A stretch of 64,000 nt of DNA, from positions 1,353,074 through 1,417,073 of the forward strand of contig JAHNZQ020000227.1 in NCBI GenBank assembly GCA_019155205.2, in the 5' to 3' direction. This stretch comes from Gracilaria vermiculophylla (taxonomy: Eukaryota; Rhodophyta; Florideophyceae; Gracilariales; Gracilariaceae). Of this stretch, positions 30,050-38,650 are shown piece after piece. How positions within the stretch are numbered: position 1 is the stretch's first letter; the number at the start of each line of letters is the position of its first letter. The notes under the pieces were generated by a model that had not been told where the DNA came from, searched no databases, and worked only from the letters and a program-made list of their open reading frames with translations. The translations under genes were made by a program, and so were the position numbers.

Positions 30050-31843
30050 GTACTACAGCTGTTGGTTATATAGTATAATAATGCATCCCTTTGCCTCTTT
30101 CCAGCGGTCGTCTCCGCACTGACAACAAGATCTTGATCTTTGTCTTCGTCAGGGGTTAAATAAAAGTCCTGGTCGTCGCCATTTTCAATGCCCCAGTTAT
30201 GTAGAACGACGCATGCGAATATAAATATGACGATGTCGTCCTCATGTTGCAGTCAAATTCCATCTTTCAGAACACAGAAGCGGTGTTTGAGCATTCCGAA
30301 TGCGCATTCTACTGGATTTCTCGTCGTGCTTGCCACTTTATCTCACGTTCGCAATACCGGGTTGGCGTTTTTCTCACGTTCGGTACAGCTCTTCATCATA
30401 TTGTTGGTGAGCTGGAAGGCACAATCTCCAATTAAGTATGGACGAACAGCGATGTTTGCGATAACCAAGCTCGGTATGTCGTCCCCCATCCACGTTCCAT
30501 TATCAATATTCTTCTTTAATGTAGACTGCTCGAATACTGTAGAACCACCAAGAACCCCAGGCTTTCCAATATCTACGTAAGTAAACCTTCTATTAGCGGT
30601 AAACACCGCAAACAGTACTACACTTAAGTACCCTTTGTAGCATCAGTACTCATAGTATTGTTCTTCAGGGCAACATGGCCATTTGACATGAGTTCCATCA
30701 ATCGCGCCGACGAAGTAGTGTATACCACTCAGCATTTCGAATCCATACATTGTGTGGTACTGTCAGCCCTCCTGTCGAGGTAGTAAAGCACAACGTCCGT
30801 TAGGAGTTTTTGGTGACTCCAAAGGCGCGTATTCCTAAAGGTGGTCTCCAGTATCCGCTGTCGCGTGCCGGGGGAATTCTGAAAGGGATCCGCAAACACC
30901 AAGCGGAGGGGGAGGTTCACTGGGCGGACAATGCTCCTACAGGGGCTGCTATGATGCGACCTGGGGATCGGCGGCTTAGAAACCTGCGTGAATAGACAAG
31001 AGACTCCAACTGGAAAATGTAGAAGAAGACTCAAGGGTGCTTGTCTTTACTTCCCCAGAGGTGGAGCTCAACCGGCAGCTTAAATATCAAGCCAGGAGCC
31101 CGCCTTGGCAGGTCGCACTACTGTGCTAATTACACGCATAAAATATCTAAAATAAATAATAAATTCTACCGTACCTTGAGGATACTGTAGCGCACGTGGG
31201 CGCGATCATGCACCACGTGGCCCAGCTAATAAATTACGAACCCTCCTTAAGAATATTATACCTTAGGGCCAAACCACCATATTTCCGTAGGAGCCACTGT
31301 ACTACACATTGCACGAGCCACATCTTGCTCTTCGGTTGGGAAGCGCACAGCTTCTTTGTACGTCTGGGTAATAGCCTTGGTTACTGTCTTCTCGCTTGCA
31401 GATACTGTGCTCGCACCTATGCCGAGATGCGTCGCAGCCTTTTTGCATGTACATCCTCCAGCGTAAAGCAGAAAAGCTGCTAGTTTGATCTCTCCTGGCA
31501 AAGATTTACGAAACTTTGAATCGCTTGCCTCTACGATGGCCCGTAGTTCTTGCGACAACTGTTGAAGTAAAGGATTGGTGATTCGGAAAAGACTTTTCCA
31601 GGACGTGGAGCGCATGAAATGTTTTTTGACTGCAAAGTGGAAGAAGCAGGTAGGAGAGTTTCTGCGTCGAGACCATACCGTTGCGAGTATTCCACGGCGT
31701 TCATCGCAAGATGAGAGGATCACGAGAGGAGCATAGTGAAAAGAGAACAAGCTTTGAAATGTGGGAATATGAGAGTTGTATTGTTGAGTGGCAAGTACAG
31801 CGACAACTGCTGCGGCAAAGCGTGTACGGCGTTGAGAGTGCAT
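30050..31843 (-). pseudogene. Harbinger DDE transposase of copy 5, split by a solo LTR
   Basis: The start is probably ATG 31843. The N-terminal helical part (SLPGEIKLAAFLLYAGGCTC, ATHLGIGASTVSASEKTV) runs to EEQDVARAM. The LTR follows, and coding resumes at YGFEMLSGIHYFVGAIDGTH with the first catalytic Asp. A TGA follows near 30644 (EQYYEY-stop-CYKGYLSVV). A further piece carries VDIGKPGVLGGSTVFEQS and PYLIGDCAFQLTNNMM (second Asp region). Near 30300 the Glu region appears in another frame (ECAFGMLKHRFCVLKD). The gene is dead by at least a stop, a frameshift and the LTR. Confidence 0.83.
30753..31306 (-). repeat. Solo LTR (554 bp) with perfect 5-bp target duplication
   Basis: Begins TGTGGTAC and ends GTACTACA (near-inverted termini, TG...CA). 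It is flanked on both sides by CATTG (30748-30752 and 31307-31311). Same family and same relative orientation as the LTR at 18847-19398. It sits in the copy 5 transposase, and the reading frame is continuous if the LTR plus one CATTG is ignored. No internal retroelement sequence is present, as expected after LTR-LTR recombination. Confidence 0.93.
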
Positions 31844-33158
31844 ATGTATGGTGATGAAGGCCGTTGCGAGGGTTGGGAGTTGTTTTGGAGTGGCTTTGAA
31901 GCGTGATCCTGAAAATGGCCAGGATCAAGGGTATTTGAGACAGAATACAGCGTGTGCTGTGGATGTGTAGAAAGGGCGTTGGTGTAAAAGCTGTCAACAT
32001 TAAAAACTACAGTATGAACGGCGCTGGTGCGGCAAAGCAGAGCTTTCAAATTACGGCGGACGAACAGAAAAGGGGGCAGTCCTGGTGCAAGCTGCGCGAG
32101 ACTGGCTGCGGACAAGTGTGGCACGAGCAGCTGACGACGCAGGCGGCGGCGCAAAGAGCGCCGCTGCAGCAGGTTTTGGTTTTTGATTGGCAGCGTTGTC
32201 GGTGCGCCGGCCGCGGGCACGAGACAGGAGAGGTGGCAGGCGGTGCGGCTGGCGGCAAAGACAGGGCGTGGGTTGGGGTGGGCTGGCGGTGGGCGTTGCG
32301 TGCGGCAGCGGAGGCGGTGATGCGGCGCACGACGCATTGAAGGAAGCATTGCAGCGCTGAAAGCGTTGAGGAGGACAACTGTGGGTGAATTGTTTTTTCC
32401 GGAAAGAACAACGCGTAATTTACGCACGATTGCACGCACAGTTGGTTGGCTGAAGGTGTGTAATGTATAATGGAATTTTGTAATTGGCTGTTTTTCATTG
32501 GAAAGTGTGGTTTGTAGCTGCGCTGAAAAAAAAGGGGAGCTGCTGCGTTGAGCAAAAGGGGTATTTTTGGGGGAGGTGTCTAACATGTATGTTCAATAGT
32601 CACTGTTGGTTGACTGGGGAAGATGATTGTTGTAGTTTTAAAAGGGGTTTGTTGTACAAGGTTGGCAGAAATTGAGCTTATGGTAGGCACGTCATTAAAT
32701 GTACGGTGCATGATTTACAGTGAGCAGATTGCAGAAGGGTGATTGTTGAGTGTGATGGATGTTGGTGCAAGAATACGTGAAAATGGGGCCGTGTGTGCAG
32801 GCTGGTGGCGAACGGACGGTGCAAGAGGAGGTACTGTAAGGGCGCTGTCAGGCATTGTGCATCATGGAGTGGATGGAGAGCACAAGTGGGTGGTTGTGGG
32901 CTGAGAAGCAGCAGGCGGTGGCGGTGGCGGCGAGCGACTCAAACGGCGAGGCACCCATGCAAGCTGGGGAGCCAAAAACGGCTGCGCCTGCGCTGCAAGT
33001 GGCCAACAACATCATGTTGCTGCGTACATTGGAGAGCACGTGATGCGGATTTGTGCGCTCGTCGTGGGCTGTCAATCAGACGCCAGAGGGGGTGCTTTTC
33101 GCCTGCGCCCGTGTTGTGAGTTGAGTTGTTGGCTTACCGTCGCTGCTGCGCCCCGCGA

Positions 33159-33270
33159 GGGGGGGGGGGGGGGGGGGGTTGGGGGGGGGGCGCGGCCCGC
33201 GCCTTGGCACGGGGGGCCACGGGGGGGGGGGGCGGTGTGGGTGGGGGGGGTGGGGGGCGGGCCGGGGGGG

Positions 33271-33304
<34 letters not shown>
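33159..33304. repeat. Poly-G block (G-runs up to about 40)
   Basis: About 146 bp dominated by runs of G on the plus strand. The two longest are near 33159-33178 and 33263-33304, broken by short GCC/GTT interruptions. Such runs could form G-quadruplexes, but they are also typical of polymerase or assembly error. Confidence 0.85.
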
Positions 33305-33306
<2 letters not shown>

Positions 33307-35004
33307 TCGGCGTGGGGCGCTGCGCACGCATTGGCACGAGGCGTCAAGTGCGGTAGCAGCGCAGGTGAATGTGGGCGCTGTGCCAGTGCCAGTGCCAAGC
33401 GGTGCGCTGACCAAGACGCGCCAACGCAATGTGCGCGCATGGGCGGCGGCAGCATTCACGCGCCGACTGCGACACTCATGTGGCACTGTGCCTTGTCTGT
33501 GGCCCCTTTGGGGTACGCTCTCACACCCGACCTACTGGCTGTGCCACAACAACTCAACAGTGTGTGCTTGGCGGCGCGGTCTCGCCACTCCAGCACAGCA
33601 GTTGGCGACGTGAACACATGCGCTTCAGGTTGCAAGCTCTATTGCAAGTGTGCGCGTTGACTGCACGTCAACAATGGGGAGCACGTGAACCAACAGTGGG
33701 CGATTGGGCGTTTGTTGCTTACGGCTGGCGCGGTGCGAGGGGGCCGTGTTCGCCATGGCAGCGTCGTACTTTTTGCACGCGTGCTGACAACAACAACAAC
33801 AACAAGTGGCTTGTTGTTGCAAGCAAGCGCACACAAGCCGACTGTGCGCACTTTTGCCACCACAGCGCGTGGTTGCCAAAACGGTCACTCTGTCGTTCAC
33901 GTTGATTGAGCGACACGCTGCGCACCACGGCGACACGGTCGGAAGCACACCAAGCGAGTGCGACATGGGCGATGGGCAGCTCGCACCGTGCACAGGCACC
34001 GCGCGCGGTTTGGAGCCAAGCCAACCGTGCACGGCGGCTGCGCATTAAAACAACGGCACGCGCGCGCGCCGCCCAGTCCGCTGGCAGCAGCAAAGCGCAC
34101 GCCGCCGCCGCCGCCGCCGCCGCGCGCGTGCGCACATGAAGCGTTTCTCAACGGCCGCCAGGCACGGAGCGCCGACGCGGCGGTAAGCGGCGCGCGCGCC
34201 AAAGACGTGGCGCAAACGCGCCGCGCACACCGTGCGCCCGCCTTTGTGCGGTGGCCGGCGCGCGCGCGCGCGCGCCGCTTTTGGTGCGCCGCGCCGCCGC
34301 CGCCGCATGTGGCACGCGGCGCCACCATGCAGCGCGCGCGCGCGCGCTTGACGCCGCGCTGTTTGGCGCCGTTGAGGGGCGCCGCGTGCGCGCGCGCCTG
34401 CCGCCGCGCGCGCGTTGGCGGCAGCGCGCCGTCGTGCCAAACAACCCCCAAACGCGCCGTTCCCCGCACGCCCAACGCCCCTCCGCCCGCCGCCAGCGCC
34501 GTCGCCGCGCCCGCCGCGCCCGCCGTGCGCGCTCCGCGCGCCGCTCTGCTGCGCAGCACAGCTGTGCCACGCGCCGCGCGCGCTGTAATGCGCGCTGTAA
34601 TGGGGCGCGCGCGCGCGCGGCGCAGCAGCGTGGCGCGCCCTCATGGACAGCAGCGGCGGCGCCGCGCGCCGCGCCAAACAGCCGCGCGCGCCAGTACTTT
34701 CTTTGCGCAGCGCGCGCCGCTGGCGCCCGCGCACGTGGCCACGCCGCACCCGTGGCCACGCCGCGCGCGCCGCCTGACAGCGCCGCGCCGCGCCGCCGCC
34801 GCCGCCTAAGGCGCCCCTTGGCCGCGCGCGCGCGCGCGCGCCCGCACGCACGCACGCGCGCGCTCGCTGCGCGCGTGCCTCGCCTTCCACACGTAACTTT
34901 TCGCACGCGCTCCACACCGCGTACTCGTACGCCGCGCCACGCCGCTGCACAACGCCAGCACCCCCCGCCCCCACCATCCGCACCTCCGCCCCCACCGCCG
35001 TCAA

Positions 35005-35040
35005 CTCTCTCTCTCTCTCTCGCTCTCGCTCTCTCCCTCG
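35005..35040. repeat. CT-repeat tract in the 5' leader of the Myb/SANT-like gene
   Basis: A CTCTCT run with CGCT interruptions lies about 100 bp before the start codon at 35131. A second pyrimidine tract with TTC repeats follows at 35068-35100. Pyrimidine-rich initiator or leader sequences are common just upstream of plant and algal genes. Role here is inference. Confidence 0.6.
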
Positions 35041-35130
35041 TAAAACGTCTTGCCCCCCCGCCCTCCCCGTTTCTTCTTCTTCTTCTTCATCTTCCTCTCT
35101 CCCGCCCGTCCCCGTCGAGCGCGCCGCAAA

Positions 35131-36187
35131 ATGGCCTCCGAACCGCTCGAACCGTCCAATTGGCGCCTCCGCCCCAACATCCCCCGCCTCAACAATCCCA
35201 TCCCTCCCGCCTCCCATCTGCTCACGCTGCCGCCGCACCAACCGCTCCCCCCGCCCACCTCCGCCCACTACCACCACCTCCGGCCCCCCCCGCACATCCC
35301 GCCCATACAGCCGCCCATGCTCTCCACCACCCCCACCCTCACCCCGACCCACACCCCCTCGCTCCCGCCCACGCTGCCCCCGACCCCGACCGCCGCCAAC
35401 GTCCGCAAGAGGCAGTACCGCTTCTCGGTGGGCGCCGACATCGGCCTGCTGCGCCTCGTCGCCGACCACAACCCGTACGGCGCCCCGCACGGCGGCCGCC
35501 TGCAAAAGTGGCAAAACATCGCCGACACCCTGCGCCTCTCCGGCATCAACGTCGACTTTCGCCGCGCGCGCGACCGCACCGCGCTGCTCATCGAGCAGTG
35601 GCGCAAGCAGGACTTCTCGCTGCTGCGCCGCAGCGGGTCGGGCAACCAGCACGACCAGGCCGAGAAGGAGCGCCTGCTCGACGTCGTGTCGCGCATGGAG
35701 AACGCCGCCAAGCCGCGCGACACCCTGTCCGACTGGAAGGCGCGCGAGCCGTGCACGCGCCTCTCCGCCCACGCCCACGCCGCCGCCCTCGTCGCCGACG
35801 CCGCGCCCGCGCCCGCCGCCGCCGCCGCCGCCGCCGCCTCGCCCGCGCGCAGCGCGCTGCGCTCGCCCGCGCCGCCGCCGCCGCCGCCGCCGCCGCGCGC
35901 GCCCGACGCCCCGCGCCGCGTGTCCATCGCCAACCCGTTCTCCTCGCCCGCGCCCGCGCCCGCGCCCGCCGCCGCCGCCGCCGCCGCCGCGCGCCACGCC
36001 GTGCTGCCGCCGCTCGAGCCGCCGCGCGAGCCGCCGCGCGACGTGCTCATGACGTCGGACCCGGCCGCGCTGGCGCACTGCGCCGCGCACGCGCTGCCGC
36101 CGCGCGGCGCGGCCGCGGCCGCGGCCGCGGCCGCCGCCGAGCGCCTCGGCGCGCAGCAGCTGCACCGCGCCTTCCTGGCCGGCGGCG

Positions 36188-36224
<37 letters not shown>

Positions 36225-36340
36225 GGCCGCCGCACGCGCGCGCGACGACGCGCGCGCGCCGGAGGCGCTGTTCGCGCGCTGCGGCGCCGCGCTGCTGCCG
36301 CCGCCGCCACCGCCGCACAGCGCCTCCCCGCGCGCGGCGT

Positions 36341-36386
<46 letters not shown>

Positions 36387-36804
36387 GGCGACGGCCAGCG
36401 CGGCGGCCGGCAACGGCCAGAACATCCAACTCGAAACGGCAGCGTGCGCGCACGGCGGCGGCGGCGGCGGCGGGTGCGAGCTCGGCGGCGCGGCGGGCTG
36501 CGGCGTGGACCGGCACATGTGCTCGCACTTCTGCAAGCTGGAGCAGCTGCTGCAGCAGATGGTGCGCAGCATGCAGCGCAAGGTGGAGCTGGACGAGCGC
36601 CGGCTGGACTGGGAGCAGCAGTGCGAGCGCAAGCGGCAGCAGATGCAGCTGGAGCGCGACGAGAGCGAGGCGGCGGCGCGCGCGCGCGGCGAGGAGCGGC
36701 GCCGCAAGGAGCTGTCGTCGCTCAGGGGCGAGCGGCGCTGCGCGCCGGAGGGCGCGGCGCAGGGGCGGCCGCGCTCCATGAGCGACGGCGACCACACCAA
36801 TTAG
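35131..36804 (+). CDS. Myb/SANT-like nuclear protein with Ala/Gly runs and C-terminal coiled coil
   Basis: 557 residues from ATG 35131 (context CAAAATGG); the frame is open further upstream but holds only leader sequence. Residues about 90-190 form a Myb/SANT-like DNA-binding domain (QYRFSVGADIGLLRLVADHN, RLQKWQNIADTLRLSGI, ALLIEQWRKQDFSLLRRSG). The middle is low-complexity Ala, Pro and Gly runs. The end has a Cys/His cluster (CGVDRHMCSHFC) and a charged coiled coil with EQLLQQMVRSMQRKVELDER. No catalytic domain is present, so a transcription-factor-like role is most likely. The order Myb/SANT, linker, charged coiled coil equals that of the transposon accessory proteins at 11308-12444 and 26370-27456, so it may be a domesticated copy. 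Targets are unknown. Confidence 0.72.
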
Positions 36805-38350
36805 GGGCGCACGCTGTGCGCGCGCGGCGGCGGCGGCGGCGGCGGCGGCTGGCGCTGATTGCCGCGGTGAGCATCGGCGGCGCGGGACGCTGAGATCGGG
36901 AGATGGGAGACGCGCGGTGGGCAGAGCGCGCGTGACGTGGGCGCGAGGGGCGGAGGGGGGCGGGGGGTTTTTTTTTTTCTTGTATTTTTTTTTTTTGGGG
37001 AGGGCGTACTTGTGCGAAGGTGGCGCGTGACGCACGGCCGTGTGACACTGACACGCGTGCGCGTGACGGGCGGCGGCGCGGCGCGGCGCGGTGGTGCGCG
37101 CCGATTGGCGCGTGCGGCGTGCTTGCCGTTTGGTGCGCTGTGCGCGCTGTGGCTGAGGGGCGCTGCGCGCCACTCCGCCACTGCGCGCCGCCGAGACGGT
37201 CGGCGGCTGCAGCCGTGCGTGCGCACCGTCTGCACGCGCGCGCCACTGCTTGGTGCCTGAGCACTGTGCTGCCCTTCTTCCCTTCCCCCCAAGTCCTTTG
37301 TGAAGCCATTTGGCGTCGCCAGCGTGGCCGCGCGGCCCGTGGCGCGTCTCCCCGCCGTGTCGCTGCTCGTTAGTATCGCTCTGTGAGTCGCGTCCGCTGG
37401 CACCCCGTCGCGCGACGGCCCCCCGCTTGTTTTGCCCATTCCATCCGTGCTCTTTCCACCCACACGTGCCCCTCGTCGTGGCGCAGCGCTCTGCCTAAAC
37501 GCCCCCCCGACATCGCTCCGTCCATCGTCCATCGTGCGTTCGTGCTGTGCTTGCATGCCTTGCCCCTTCGTCGCCTCCGCACCACCGCGCCCCCCTGTGC
37601 ACCGTGTGCTCGCCCAACCGCGCTCGTTTTGCCTCCCGCCCGCCGCCCGCCCTCGTCGTCAGCTGCCCCGCTCTCCGCCCAGCCCTCGCTTTTCCACTCG
37701 CTCCTCCACACAGCGTCGCGCACTTTCTTCCATCCACACACACCCGTTCATCGCGAGTGTGTGCTGCTTGTTTCTGTCCGTGCTGCCGTTTTCAAGCCGG
37801 CCCCCCGCTTGCAGTTGCCGCCAACGTATTGGGCAGCAGCGGCCGGCAGCAACCTGCCCTAACGCGTGTCACGCTTGTATCATGCAAAAGTACAAACGTT
37901 CATTGCTACTCATGCGTCAACTTCTTTAGCTACCAACCGTACCTCAAACTGTGTTGACACCCCAACACGGCGTACACCCGTTAGCCAAGCTGCCTTTCTC
38001 ACACCGCTAAAAGTACTAGTAGCGTCCAACAGCGCCACTCACTTTAGCCACTCCTTACAATGCACCTACGTCACCTCAACAACCGCTCAACCTCACTATC
38101 CTGCTTTCTCCCCCTTTCCCTTCTCTCTCCACCACTGCCCTCGCTTGCCTCTTCTCAACGCCCCGTTGCCACCATGTGCCCCATGCGAGTCACACCGTCT
38201 CACCCCCATTACACCCTCTGTTCTAGCGTGTCCTCCACGTGTGCCGCCCCTGTGCCCATTCCACACCCCCCACACCTCACACCAGCTCCCACCAGCTCGC
38301 ACCGTCGCAGTGCCGTGCCTGTTGAGCTACCCCCCTTGAGCGCTTTCACT
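36805..38350. other. Gene-free stretch; pyrimidine-rich on the plus strand at right
   Basis: Between two convergent genes. 36.95-37.0 kb has T-runs; 37.4-38.35 kb is rich in C and T. No supported reading frame. The right part (38.1-38.35 kb) is a degenerate duplicate of the 3' end of the HRD1 gene. Confidence 0.6.
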
Positions 38351-38650
38351 CTAACTACGACCTGCTCGCTCAACAAATTCAATTCTCCGCCGCCGCATTC
38401 TTTCTGCCTCTGAGTCCACCCCCCCCTCTTCCCTTCTCTCTCCATCACTGCCCTCAGTCGCCTGTTCTGCACCCCCGCTGCCACCACCTGCCCCGCCCCA
38501 TTCACACCCTCTCGCCCCCGTTGCATCCTCCGTTCCAGCGCCCTCGACGTGTGCCGCCCCAGTGCCCATTCCACTGCCACCAGAGCTCGCACCACCTCGC
38601 ACCGTCGCACTGCCTGTCGCGCTGCGCCCTTCAGCCTCACGTCCAACTTC
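38105..38650. repeat. Tandem duplication of the HRD1 gene 3' end
   Basis: Two imperfect copies, about 38105-38345 and 38415-38650, offset by roughly 310 bp. Shared blocks include CTTCTCTCTCCA, ACGTGTGCCGCCCC, GTGCCCATTCCAC and CTCGCACCGTCGCA. The right copy encodes the HRD1 C-terminal tail (GMGTGAAHVE). The left copy lies past the stop and has the same motif in another frame (GMGTGAAHVED). Confidence 0.8.

Larger units (their letters stand above)
29323..31843. mobile_element. PIF/Harbinger DNA transposon copy 5 (decayed, ends not found)
   Basis: Coordinates span its two convergent genes: accessory ORF (29323-30021, plus) and transposase (about 30050-31843, minus, with a solo LTR inside). I searched 29.1-29.3 kb against 31.8-32.6 kb by eye for inverted repeats and found none convincing. 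Confidence 0.72.
31844..35130. other. Long gene-free stretch with rising GC and simple repeats
   Basis: About 3.3 kb without a convincing gene. GC content climbs from left to right. It contains short GGC/CCG and CGCG runs (for example 34090-34130 and 34258-34275) and the G-run block at 33159-33304. Many long overlapping frames here are by-products of the GC-rich sequence. The last 130 bp before 35131 are CT-rich leader sequence. Confidence 0.6.

Noticed and set aside
33072..33660. Poly-Pro and poly-Gly proteins across the G-run block
   Set aside because: They exist only because of homopolymer runs; no conserved sequence on either side.
34045..37173. A 1,042-codon minus-strand frame over the Myb/SANT-like gene
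   Set aside because: It is mostly Ala/Arg, has no domain and mirrors codon bias of the plus-strand gene; GC-rich DNA lacks stops in several frames.
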